Below, piece by piece: positions 12,892 to 24,831 of a stretch of 64,000 nt of DNA. The stretch is from Argentina anserina (taxonomy: Eukaryota; Streptophyta; Magnoliopsida; Rosales; Rosaceae), in contig NC_065873.1 of NCBI RefSeq assembly GCF_933775445.1, positions 16,740,001 to 16,804,000 of the forward strand, in the 5' to 3' direction. Position numbers and translations under genes: made by a program. How positions within the stretch are numbered: position 1 is the first letter of the stretch; each line of letters opens with the position of its first letter. The notes beneath the pieces were generated by a model. That model did no database searches. It worked only from the letters and a program-made list of their open reading frames with translations, and was not told where the DNA came from.

Positions 12892-14344
12892 TTATACAAT
12901 TAATTTTCATGATCACCCTCAAAGATCATTGTTGCAAGATATAGAATTGAATGGTTTGCTCATACAGAAGTTACAACATATATACATAATGGAGGATGAC
13001 AACAGAGGGATAAAGTTCCTCCCAAGAAATGGTCGAGAAGATAGGAGTAGAAGAAGTTACCTAAACTTGTGATCACCATCGGCTCTGTTCAGGTTGAGTG
13101 CAGCTACTGCATGCTGGTTCCCCAATCCCTCGTCCGGTGCGGCTTTCCAGTTTCGAGCAGCAGTAGTAAGTACCTGATATGCATTTCCAACACAGAAAAA
13201 TCAAAATGCAACTACAGTCTATTTCCGCTCCAATAGAATTTTCTATTTCATTTTCATTACTTTAATTTACCTTGATGATCCTTGTTAATGCACTCCCAGT
13301 AGGTCGTTTGTGCTTGTAGATTGGACTTCCACTGATGAAAAGAATAAGTGCAAAGCTCAAAACTATAACTGTTATGGGAAAGCTCCAATTCCAACCTTTG
13401 TTCTCTTCCACCCAGACCATGACAGTTGCGCTAATGAGTCCCCCAGTTTACAAGGAAAAGAAAAACCAGTTGAAGAAGGAAGAGATCTGTCTCTGGTTAC
13501 TGTGATCAAGCTGATCAGCACCATGTGCAGGTAAGTTGGCATTGATTCCAGCAGCACCTGCAGCAACGGCATAAATGCCAGTGTACAGAATTGCTGCTTG
13601 AGACTGAGAAGGCTTAAGATTCAACGCCGGCCGCAACCTTGTGCTTTGTGATTGGATTGTCAGCAAGATTAATCCCTGTATATAATTTGAGTAAAGAGCT
13701 TGGTTAAGACCGCTTAAGATTAGATATGATAATTTCATAGACTGCAAGATGGCCATGTTAACCAGCAACTCGATCATGCAGGAAAGGACGAAGGTTGTGA
13801 ATCTAGTGAAGAGTGAGTCACTGATAAAGCCTCCCAATATAGTGAGCATAAAAGAGGAACCCATGAAATTGGTGACCATATTTGCTGATTTAGCTGGCGG
13901 GTAATGCATTGATTTAGTGAAGTGTGTGACAAAGTTACTAGCATTGCATAAGAACACCATGTTGGTCAAGACCTCAACAACTGCAACACAACAAGAAGTT
14001 TATTGTGACCAATTTATGTCATCCATCAATCATAATAGTTCTACACTTTCGTATAAAAGTATCAAATTAAGGTCAGCTCGATCCCACTAAATAATCTGTA
14101 TGAAATATGCCCTGTATTGGAGATGTGAGATCATTGAAGTCATCAATTCTAATATACTAGGTTCCTCAATATTCAGTGTCAGTATCAATGAATAATGATT
14201 AAGATGTGCTGGGGCAACTTACCACATGCAAAGGCAGCTGCTCTAATTCCACCATGGATTTTAAAATTTTCCTTTCTTCCTTTCCAATCAACATACTGAT
14301 CCTCATTCTCTTTCTGGTAGATATCTATCTCCATACTCATCTCT

Positions 14345-15640
14345 AAGCCCTCAAGTGATCAAGTTTCCGAGCTTATACTACTATTAATTATTATGAAGAC
14401 TGATGGTTTATACAACTGGAATGGGATATTGAAGAAATGAAGCAAAAGAAGAAATTGAAAACAGAGATGATTGAGTTGGCGCGTAATCAGATATGGATGG
14501 AATAGTGGGGATGATGAAGACCTACGAAGTGAAAGTTAAAAAGATGGAGACCACTTTCATGGAAAGAACATATCTGCATGTTGAGAAATAAGGCTATGCA
14601 GACACTTGTTTCTAAGAACTGGATGAAGATTGTGAATGCATATAGGATAGAATTGGGCGGATTGATGAGAGAATCCAGCATTGAATGCCTACTCAATTAC
14701 TTGTGTGACAGCTTGAAAGGGTTTTGAAAGGTAATAGATGGTCCTATACCAGTGCATTGCTTGCAGAGTTTTATTTGAAGGTTAGAAGTTAATAGTTAAT
14801 ACTTAATACCATTAATTAGTTTTCTTCTTTGTGCGTTATACACACAATTTAGTTTCCTTCTAAATTTTGACTACTTTTAGAATTCTAGTTTTGCCGTTTC
14901 TGTAAACCAAATGCGTTATAATTAGTCTAATACATTGTATGATCTGTATCAATAGACATGAGACATGGTCACATGGACTAGTAGTATTGCAATGTACCAA
15001 GAAACGCAAACAAAGAAGTGTACAATATAATTAATGATGTATTCAGAATAAGCAATTGGAAAATTGAAACTACATTTTGACCTAATTATTGTTTGAGAAA
15101 TTACAGTTGTAATTGATAATATGGAACTCAAAATCAATTGGAAATATAACACATTTTGGCTCTAGTTGTGGGATATGTCACATAGACTATATACCATGTA
15201 CATATAATAAATTGTTATTTTCCTGTCATAATTATTTTTTATGGGGGGTAAATATTTAATTTCTTGCCTTTTCTTGTAGATTTATTTGTATCCTCATATA
15301 CTTTGATATTAGTAGTTCAATCTTACTATTTAAGTTACGTATATGTACTCGATCAAAAGATAGAGTAGTCAGTCGTCGGTGTCTTATGAACAGTGATTAA
15401 TTATTTAAACCCGCTTGAGGTGGAGCAAGGATGATTTACTACTCACATGGCGTGTTTGGTTACTTTGAGCCAACTATAGAGATTTATGATTGAGATGTTA
15501 GTTTCTAGTTCTAGTTTTGTTAATTTGTTAGAAATTAATCATTTCGCAAACTCTTAATTATCGTTGCTTTCGATTAAAGAGTGAGAGTTTGTTTATGTTG
15601 TTTCGTACATTATCTTTCTATTATATGACAATTCGTCGTT
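14345..15640. other. Upstream flank of NPF pseudogene
   Basis: AT-rich DNA upstream of the NPF start codon that would have held its promoter. No other gene was seen. Confidence 0.4.
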
Positions 15641-15667
15641 CTTAATATCTATATATATATATATATA

Positions 15668-16095
15668 CAGTCATTATCCAGAGTGAATCTTCACTATGTA
15701 ATTACAGAGTGAATCTTCACTATGTAATTACAGAGTGAAGTTCCAATTTTGGCACACTTTTCGGTCAAATTTTTTCACCATAAGCGATTCAATATTTAGG
15801 TATGCTATTCAAGATCATCTCTACAAAATTTCATCTAATTCAGACATCGTTAAGGTATTGAAATTAGATTAAATCAATGAATGAATTAAAACTGTTCAAC
15901 GTGAACCGTTCGTGTAAATCTCAATTTTAAAAGCTCAAATCATTGTTAAATTGGATGAAATTTTGTATAGATGATCTTGAATAACATACCTAAATATTGA
16001 ATCACTTATAGTGAAAAAATTTGACCGAAAAGTGTGTCAAAATTGGAACTTCACTCTGTAACTTCAGAGTGAAGCTTCACTCTGAATGGAGACTG
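15668..16095. mobile_element. Palindromic MITE inserted in (TA)n, copy 3
   Basis: It starts CAGTCATTATCCAGAGTGAA next to (TA)n and ends TGAATGGAGACTG followed by (TA)n. It is the longest copy because the subterminal word CAGAGTGAA(G/T)CTTCACT is repeated near both ends. The arms can pair over more than 100 bp. It lies immediately upstream of the ADP/ATP-carrier pseudogene. Confidence 0.8.
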
Positions 16096-16139
16096 TATAT
16101 ATATATTATGTATGTGTAAAGCGTGTACCGGCACTATTT

Positions 16140-16995
16140 ACTACAGGGACAGGCTGCCGATTCTCGAGAGCGAGCGGCTGTGCTTGATGGACTTGCATCA
16201 GCTGCTATTGTGAAAACAGCTACTGATCCAACTGACAGTGTCAAGATCCTAATACAGAATCAGAATGAGATGGTAAAAAATGGTCGTCTTTCGCAACCAT
16301 ACAAGGGGATAAGAGATTGCTTTGACCGGATTATCAAGAACGAGGGTGTCAACAGTCTATGGAGAGGAAACACTGCTAATGTCATCAGATACCTTCTTGG
16401 CCAAGGGTCAGCCATTATCTACAACCTTTTGTACAAGGCTTCATTCAACAATGATAACCAATTAGTGGGGAACCTAGCAGCAGGTGCTGCTGCTGGTTCT
16501 TTGCCTCTTATTTCTTTGTATTCTCTCAACTATGTAAGAACACATTTGGCAAGTGACATCAAGGCCACAAAGGGCGGTCAGAGACAATTTCAGGGATTGT
16601 TTGATATGTTACGAGGCACGTACAGGGGATTCAGTATCTCTTTAGCTGGGGCTCCTGTTTACCGCGGCCTCTACTTTGGACTATACGATTCTCTGAGACC
16701 TCAAGTACTCCCCTGAAAAGCCTAATTTATTTTCTTGTTTCTTGCTGGGATGGGGAGTTGCGACGACTACTGGATTGGCATCGTACCCCGTGGACACAGT
16801 GCGAAGAAGGATGATGATGTCCTCTGGAGACGCTATTGGTACATTTGAGCGAATTATAAAATATGAAGGTGTCAAGTCTCCGTACAAGAGTGCGGAGCAA
16901 ATGTATTGCGTGGTGTCGTAGACTTGCAGGTGCTTTTATGCTTGTTTTGTATGACAAGATAATGTTTCCATGGCAATCGCAACCAAAGGCACTGT
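16140..16995 (+). pseudogene. ADP/ATP carrier (AAC-like) processed pseudogene
   Basis: An intronless remnant of a mitochondrial-carrier-family adenine nucleotide translocator, which swaps ADP for ATP across the mitochondrial inner membrane. Readable blocks include [38 protein letters not shown] and the family signature RRRMMM (about 16804-16821). The first block sits in a 197-codon frame that stops at 16714-16716, where the usual loop and transmembrane segment should follow. The third repeat continues in other frames, with another shift near 16925 before its final Trp-Gln-Ser-rich tail. The Pro-x-(Asp/Glu)-x-(Val)-(Arg/Lys) motif of repeat 1 is altered (PTDSVK in place of PIERVK). Absence of introns plus frameshifts suggests a retrocopy. 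It is truncated at the start and bounded by a MITE and a hAT end. Confidence 0.8.
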
Positions 16996-17505
16996 AGCTG
17001 CCGTCTACATGTTTATTAGAAGGAGGCTGAGCGGGATCGGATCCAGGATGACTAAATTAGAGATGTTTGAAATTTTAAATCAAAGAAGAAAATAGTGAAA
17101 ATATCAATAGTGCCAAATAATTTTATTAATTGAAATAAAAATGAATACGACAAAAAAGTTAAATTATCTAAATTTAACTCTACGAGTCGATAGTTCCTCA
17201 AACTCTCTTATCACCTCATCATTACCTATAGACTCAGCATACTATTTCTCAATATGAAAGACCATACAATCACCAAGAAACTCATCTTCCATCTTATTTC
17301 TAAGTTTATTCTTGATGATGTTCATAGCTTAAAATGCCTTTTCAGTTGTTGCCGTAGAAACATGAATAGTCAAAACTAAACAAATCAATCTATAAAGCAT
17401 AGGAAAAAATTCAGACTTCCTTGTTATAACCAAAGTGTGGCACACATTAGCAATGGATTCTAATTTCTGGAACTTTGGATCACGTTGCATATCTTTCTCA
17501 TAATA

Positions 17506-20500
17506 TGTAACGACCCTAAAATTTCAAGCTTAAAAACTCAAAATTTCAAAGTCGTTAAGCACTAAACAATTTCAATGAAATCGAAATCATTTAAAATGCA
17601 CAGCGGATCATTACTGAGTTCTTAATACAACTCAGAAAACCAATTATTACAACCCAAATTTATAATTCAACATTACATAAGATGGAAATGTAATAATCCT
17701 CACAATCTCTCACAAAACTCACAAATAAATCCACACCAATTCTCACACACAAATCCAAGTTAGAAACCTCACCACAAGCAGGATACGAACGACTTCGAGT
17801 CTCCGGAGTCGTAACTCAATCACCACTAATCAACACCTGCGGAATTATCCCCTACACCATCGAATTGGTGCACCGGGATTGTAAACACAAACCCGGTAAG
17901 CTTATAGCTCGTATGAGTAAAATGAAAATATAATTCGCATATCAATATATACGAAAAATCATAAATCAACAAATATAAATGCCCTCATGAGTCAATGGAC
18001 GGCCCATCTGGTTGTCCCAAAAAATATATGAAATGAAAGTACTCATGAGAAATCGGGCAACCCTTCTGGTTACCCAAAAACATTTATCATACGGGTACTA
18101 ATGAACGCTGGTACACATCTGTTACCCCTCACGTAGTACACCGCTGATATTGGGTAACCACCCGCTACCCAATATCCAAAACAATCTAAGTACTCATGAG
18201 CCGATAACCACCCGTTACCTCACATGCAGTACTCTGGCAGACAGACTAGAGCTCTAACTGTATCGTAACTTTCGCCCGGCCAAAGGCTAGGTTCCGACTT
18301 GCCCAACACGTACAATAATCTCACATCATATTGTACCAAAAATCAAGTCCGAAGACAATCAACATTTTAACAATCTTCATGTTAAAATCCACGTACAATA
18401 ATCTCACATCATATTGTAAAAATCAAAATCACATGCTCGATAATATCTTGTCATCGAAATGACATCATCACGATAAAATCATAACAGTATATTATATAGC
18501 AAACTATATATATATGTACTTATTGACCATTTATACAATATATATATATAATCCATTATATCATATACATGTCATAATTCATAAACACGTCTAAAGACAA
18601 AACGTTTAACAACACATTAAAATCACATACAATAATCACACCTCATATTGTACAAATTAATTCACATGCTTGTCATATAATTCTCGTCATCGAAATAACC
18701 AATTCCAATGAATTCATAACAGTATATAATATAGCAAACTATATATATAAGTATTTATTTACCATTTATACAAATATATATATATTCCACTATATCTTAT
18801 ACATGTCGTATTTCAATATTTAAAACTCTTGCAAAAATCTTGAATTCACCGCAAGGGTAGATTCGTAAATATGTGAGATTTTACTCACCTTATCGACTCG
18901 AGCGTAATTCCGAAATTTCCGAAGATAATTCATTTCCTTGATTTATCGATCACCTTGAAAAGATAAGAAAAGAATTTAGAAACGTTTCGTAAACCTTTAA
19001 ATGCTGAAACAGTAATAATCGGTTACTGTTCAGCAATTTTCGGTTTTACGAATTTGCTGTTCACTGAGTACTATTCACTGTTTTACTGGCCACTGAATAC
19101 TATTCACGTATTTACTGGTCACTGAATACTATTCACGTATTTACTATTCATGTATTAATGTACAAATACACATCCAATACGTATCTATGTACGAGTACAT
19201 ACTGTTTATGTATTTCTGTACGTATAAATACTATTCAAATGTACGTACTGCCTCAGTAAATAATAATTACCGAATTACCCTTCCAAAATTACTTTTTACC
19301 TTTACTAAAAGTAATTTACATTTACATTTACCGTACGTAAATGACCTTTTTACATTTATCGTACGTAAAAATAAATTACAAAATTACCCTTTTTCAGAAA
19401 CATTGTTCATGCCGCCGCACGTGGCGGCGCGTGGGGTGCACGCGCCACCTCTGGCAGGCCGCGCGTGGCGCTCAGGCGCCACTCACTGTGACAGCGCGTG
19501 GGCCCCACGCGCCGACACCAACCAAGGCGCATATGACGCCATCACCACCCCTAAACTTCTTCTCTCTTCCTCCTCTTCCTTCCTACGGTCTCAGACCACC
19601 TCCTACTCCTCCCACGCGCCGCCTAAAGCGGCGGTAACCTCACTCTCCTCACCTCCTCCGATCTGCCTCCAATCCATTCAAAATCCAACAACAATCACAA
19701 CCAACCCATCAATTACATCAAATCATACATTGATTGAAGTTTAGAACTTCGATTTAGCACCGGAGAAGCTCGGATCGTCGGTGGTGCTTCGATTCCTCGG
19801 GGTGGATTGGGATCGTGCGGTTTTGCCCCTAAGTCGACAGCAGAGGGCTCCAAGGCGAGGATTTGGCGTCGTGATGCTCTCCTCCGTGCTCGTGCGTCGC
19901 CGGAGGTGATGCTGATGGTGGCGACGAAGCTCGCGGTCTCGGGTTGAAGCGCAGAGGCTCACGACGTTGCGAGGAGGTGTGTCGACCTCGGGCTCGACTG
20001 CGGAGGTCCCTGCGGCACTCTGGGGGTTGGCGGTGAGAGGCACGCCGGGCTAGTGGCTGAGATCGCCGGCCTGGTTTTTCGAGAGTGAGGGAGGGACTCG
20101 GGGAGAGAGAACACGAAAGGGGAGAGGGAGAGAAAGGAGGCGCGGGGTGGTGAGGGAGAGAGAATAGGGTTTCTGAAAATGGAAACCATATTCTGATTAA
20201 TTTCCTTTTATACCCCTTTCCAAATTGGAAACTAACTTCTATCGTTAATAACTTCCACGTCCGACGTCTGATTAGAACGCGTCACATACTTTCGAACTCG
20301 TATCGATGAGCTCTACAACTTTCGTGAAGAAAGTTGTCGCAACCGAGGGACGGAATAAAAGTCGATATATACGTTGCGGTAACGTTACGTTTTTCAAATT
20401 AAACGTTCCGAGAACGTTTCCGTTTCGTAATTTCGCAAGAAATCAAATTCATTTTAATTGAATTTCACAACTTTATAGAATTCAAATCAAACCAAATATT

Positions 20501-20524
20501 GTTTTGAAAAATATGGTTATTACA
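17506..20524. mobile_element. Solo LTR 3 (3.0 kb) inside the hAT gene
   Basis: It starts TGTAACGACCCTAAAATTTC and ends ATATGGTTATTACA, with TSD TAATA at 17501-17505 and 20525-20529. The hAT coding frame reads straight across the junction once the LTR and one TSD copy are left out (...CAYY then EKDMQRDP), which confirms the boundaries. It has an internal duplication of about 234 bp (18391-18805) and a GC-rich block (19400-20190) whose long open frames are not supported as genes. It resembles solo LTR 1 in length and in its TGT(A/C)AC start. Confidence 0.9.
18391..18805. repeat. Tandem duplication inside solo LTR 3
   Basis: Two diverged units of about 180-230 bp start with ACAATAATC(T)CAC..CATATTGTA and share ATAGCAAACTATATATATA and a TACATGTC end. 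A shorter copy of the unit start also occurs near 18308. Confidence 0.65.
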
Positions 20525-23500
20525 TAATATGCACACTTTGATTGAAGAGTAAACATTTCACCATCATCAAAATCTTCAGGATAAAACTTCTTGGCAAGAT
20601 TGCAAACATCTTTAGCTTTAAAACTCTTGAAGTTATCCCGAGGATCTAAGGTTGAACTAAGAATAAGGAGTTCTGATGCTTGGTCTGAGAATCTTCTATT
20701 CAATTCACTCAACTGAAGATCAATCCAAACATTGAACACATCTATATGGTAATGATGTTCAATTGAAATGAAATTCCGTTGTTGGCAATCACGACCTGTA
20801 CCATATTTGTAACGAGCACTCAAATCAGGCATATCAAGATCATGTTTTTCACATAAAGATTTCACTTCTCCTACCAAATCCTCTCAACCTTTTTCTCTCA
20901 TTTCTTGAAGAAGTGACTTTGTAAGTCTAACAAAACTCATAGCATGCACAAAGTCTAGAGATTTCCGCTGCAATGTCTGACAAAGAAAATCAGTAACTTT
21001 CATTACTTTGTTCATTAGAAGCAAGCAGAACACAAACTCAAAAGATCTCAAAGCTCCAAGAATAGCTTCAGCTTGTCCTCCATTTCCTTGATCAATCATA
21101 TCATTAAGAGTTTTCTTTATTGACCTAAACAGTTCAATTAAACTCCTGATAGAACAGAAATGTGAGCTCCACCGAGTAGGACATGCTCGTTGCAAAGTAC
21201 AAATTTGGTTAGCACCACTGCCTCTTTGAAGTTCCCCACAAGCAACCAAATTACCAATTTCCTCTATTCTCACATCTTTTAATGTTGAATGCCTCTTAGC
21301 AGAAGAATCAACAAAATTCACAATTAAGCTCAAAGTTTGAAAGAATTGCCAAATTTCTTTAACCCCTTGAGCTGTAGCATTTAATACCAACTGCAAACGG
21401 TGAGCAAAACAATGCACAAAATATGCATAAGGACACTCTTCAAGAAACAATGCTTGTAACCCATTATAAATTCCCCTCATATTACTAGCACCATCATATC
21501 CTTGACCTCTCATGTCTTTCACTTGAAGATTGTACATAGTAAGCACTTTTGAGATCTCATTTTTAAGGGTTTGTGAGGTAGTATTAGGAACACTCACAAT
21601 CATAACAAATCGTTCTCGAATCAAGCCTTGAGAATCAACAAATCTCAAAATGATTGTCATTTGTTCCTTACCGGACATGTCTATAGCTTCATCAACAAGA
21701 ATACAATATTTGGAGTTTCCAACTTCATCTCAGATCTTACCCCTTACTTTGTAACCAAGGATATTCAGGATTTGCTTTTGAATTGAGGGACTAGTGTACT
21801 TGGCATTTGCAGGGGCATTTTCTAAGACAACTCTCTCAATATCCACACTCATCCTTGAAAAAGATTTTATTACTTCTTGAAAATATCCACGATTCAAGGA
21901 GTTTTTAGATTCATCATGGCCTCTAAAAGGAGCTCCTTGAATAGCAAGCAATCTAACACTCTATTGAAGCCGTAAGCCTCAATTGATTGTCTTCCATGTT
22001 CTTCAATGACCTTGTCTCAAGAACTCTATCAATATGGCCATCTGAGTTCCTCAACGAATCCCATTTTTGCATGGCAGCCATGGGTTGAGATGTGATGCTT
22101 CCAACATGCTTCATCAACATATTATTACCCGTATAAACCTTGTTCCAATTTTTAAATCCTTCCACAATAAATGCATGATGGCAAGAATCTTTAGTGTCAA
22201 AAAGAAAACAAGGAAAGCAAATTGCTCTATCAACAACAATTGAGTACTCAAGCCATGGATAAGTCTTGAACCAAGAATACTGAAACTTCTGTTGTTGACC
22301 CCCATATTTGGTCATTGGAAACACCACCTTAGGTTGAAAAGGCACTAACGAAATGTAGGCTTTTCGAACTCTATCTTGCTCATCCACTGGCCATTCCCAA
22401 ATCGGACAACGTAATCCAGGATCACGTTGAAGAGCATTAATCCTATTTGGTGGCTCTAAAGGTTGAGAGTTGGGCAATGGAAAATGACTTGAAGGTTGTG
22501 GTTCATCATTAAAATTTAGAGAAGTAATGGAAGGAGTATAATTCAAATTGGAACTTCCGGACTCAACATCCCTTGAAAACCATGAAGTAATTTCTTTTAA
22601 TCGCTTCGATTTTGGCAGAGGGTCTTGACATTTTTTAGATCTTAGACTAATAACCTATAATCATTGAATACCAATGCATATATTAGACAACTATTAACAT
22701 TACAGCTACCAAATTGATAAATGCACATAGCACAATTCGAAACAATTCAATATCACAACATCATGCTCATTATTGCAGTTAGTCATCACGAATCCATAAT
22801 CACCCCACATAATCATGTAAAGCAGCTCCAACAAGAAATCATTATATACCCAGAAAACTTAGCATGCCCAACACCATAATCAAATGAACACTTAATATAT
22901 ACCCGGAAATTTATTTATTTTATTTGAAAAGAAAAAAATTGAACTTTGTCAAATATTAACAATCTGATTATTGAATTTCATTATATTAGTTCAAAGAAGA
23001 CAATAATACTCATGTACTAGATGAAAATAAATTGAGATATTGAGGGAGAAGACAGAAAGAATCATTCTTTCGTTTTCCCAAATAAGAGTCTGACCTTCCC
23101 ATAACAAAACTGGAAAAAATAGTTCCCAGAACCAAAAGTGAAAAACGTTCTTACCAAATTTGGAAATTTCGATTGGCTACAATCACTCTCTACTTCCTTT
23201 CCAAAAAAACTAACAGAGAAATCAGAATCTAGCATAACTAGAAGTACCTACCAATCCAAAGCATCCATCCAATAAGGAAAAAAGATTCCAAAGCAAGAAG
23301 AAAGGTCAAAGCTAAAACCTTTACACTGAAATCGTAGTAATAGAGGTACCCAGATAGAGAAATTGCATGAGAAAATGATTGGTGAGCTGAATGAACTTAC
23401 TGGGATGATTATTTTGCAGAGAAGCTTTTTCTTCTTTTTTTTCAAAAGAAAAAGAAAGCATTATGGGCTGGGATTCTTGCCATTCCTGATGTGTTTGTTT

Positions 23501-23558
23501 GATCAAAGTCTCAAAATAAGAGACAAACTTGACCAAAAAGATGTAGAGAGAAGCAATA

Positions 23559-23563
<5 letters not shown>

Positions 23564-23593
<30 letters not shown>
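23564..23593. repeat. (CT)15 microsatellite
   Basis: Uninterrupted CT dinucleotides, in the 5' non-coding side of the split hAT element. Confidence 0.95.
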
Positions 23594-23596
<3 letters not shown>

Positions 23597-23909
23597 AGCA
23601 CAACACACACTAAAATTGTGTAGAGCTGTTTTGGTCTTGGCTGAACACCTCTGTATTCTAGAGGACCATGTAGGTTTAAATTTGTGTTTGGAGATTTTAG
23701 GGATTTAAGATTTGGGGTCGGGGAAGAAAGAAGAGGGGAATTGGTTCAGTATATGGTATAATACAATGGGGAATTGAGGGTAATTTGGGGATGCTAAGTC
23801 TACACACATCTAAAAAAAAAATTAGTACCGGGTGTTTTTTTTCCCCTATTGGCTGGAGATGCTTGAGTCCTCCCCCCCTTAACACATGAGATCCGCCCCT
23901 GCACTGAGT

Positions 23910-24823
23910 GGTGATGGCATGCCACTTTTATTACTTGCATGCAAATTTTTATTTAAAATAGATGGTTTAATTATTTTTTTAAGAAAAGAAAGCTATATTG
24001 CACTAGGAAGATATTAAAATTACATTAAAAGGATTACTTGGTGGTGGAACTAAACTCCCCACACTCATCCTTACCAATAGTGCTAGTGACAAGACTATCA
24101 CAAGAAGAATTAGACATGAGATAAGAAGACCCAATCTCGAACTAATCTAAACGATTAAAGAAGTAATCGATACCAACTCGCCGCTAATAAAACGCTTAAA
24201 TAGTATCACATACCAAAACCTCCGGTATATTTACATAGACAACTCTCTCATTACATTGACACCAAAAAAGAATCGACCATTATAATAGTCCTTAAAGATG
24301 ACATGCACCATAAAATGGCACACCAATGACACTACCGACGACCAAATCCTAAACCCTCACAAGGATGAGTGACGATAAAAACCAACTAAAAAAATAGAAA
24401 ACGAGACCTGGCCAAGAAGTCCCAAGCCCACATATTTGATCCATCCCAGGCCCACTAGTGGATCTCCAAAGATCGGTCGGCTAGGATTACAGCCGACCTG
24501 TTGCCGACTTCTGTCTGCAAATTATCCCTCCTTCGCCGACTCAAGTTGCCACTAGAAACCACCGTCCATATCTATGACGTCAGTGCACCTCACCACCAAA
24601 CTAAATTCAACCCAGCAAAGATGCAGGAGATCCGACCCGGATTCACATGGAAAGCCAATCAGCCACTGCCGCCTCTGCTCCCCTATCTCATATCATCGCG
24701 CACCGGAAGTGGCTCCACCCGCCGACAAGAACGCAACTGGAAATCTATAGCGACACAATGGAATCGCCTCCGAGAAAGACCACTGCAACTAGAATGCAGC
24801 GACTTCGATTACAAAAAATGTCG
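23910..24823. other. Unclassified repeat-like DNA, left part
   Basis: No recognisable protein. The long frame at 24501-24831 has no known motif and runs into a hAT terminus. Together with 25946-26930 it looks like one older unit, cut by the hAT derivative at 24832-25937. Confidence 0.35.
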
Positions 24824-24831
24824 TCCACCCT

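Larger units (their letters stand above)
11202..14340 (-). pseudogene. NRT1/PTR family (NPF4-like) transporter pseudogene
   Basis: Four exons read on the minus strand: 14340-14223, 13980-13271, 13173-13061 and 11918-11202, all with GT-AG borders. The joined product of about 550 residues looks like a proton-coupled MFS transporter of the plant NPF family, whose members carry nitrate, peptides or hormones such as abscisic acid across membranes. The early WKGR..HGGIRAA and later FWLGWQFLFLGVSDM and PSSMRS segments are family hallmarks, closest to NPF4. Two lesions break it: an in-frame TAA at about 13446-13448 (...FFFSL*TGGL) and a one-base shift near 11535-11545 before FWLGWQF. Splicing signals remain good and divergence is low, so loss looks recent. 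Intron 3 (11919-13060) holds a hAT MITE and a long-TIR MITE. An unusual functional allele or a sequencing error cannot be excluded. Confidence 0.8.
17160..22650 (-). pseudogene. hAT transposase (TTF-type zinc finger) pseudogene
   Basis: Read on the minus strand, the N-terminal part (22650-21953) has a TTF-type zinc finger with AICFPCFLF and FKNWNKV. Next comes the DUF4371/RNase-H-like region (21951-20530) with RGQGYDGASNM and VHCFAHRLQL. Beyond the inserted LTR (17500-17170) lies the hAT C-terminal dimerisation region with AMNIIKNKLRNKM. Lesions seen: a two-base loss near 21955; in-frame TGA near 21727 and 20886; stops at the start of AMNIIK and after FHIEK; and the 3-kb LTR insertion. Upstream exons, if any, were not found. 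The gene is dead, but the order of domains is complete. Confidence 0.8.
17031..23901 (-). mobile_element. hAT transposon split by a solo LTR
   Basis: The right end (inward CAGGGGCGGATCTCATG, ending 23901) and the degenerate left end (GCGGGATCGGATCCAGG, 17031) are a typical hAT terminal pair. The flanks GAGGCTGA and CACTGAGT share CTGA, a weak TSD. Inside lies one transposase pseudogene on the minus strand, interrupted by solo LTR 3 (17506-20524). Without that LTR the element would be about 3.85 kb, a usual size for an autonomous hAT. The stretch 22660-23900 is its non-coding 5' side and contains a (CT)15 tract. Confidence 0.65.

Noticed and set aside
19187..20189. Several overlapping open frames of 76-185 codons in a GC-rich block
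   Set aside because: They lie wholly inside solo LTR 3, overlap on both strands and have Pro/Ser/Arg-biased low-complexity products with no known motif.
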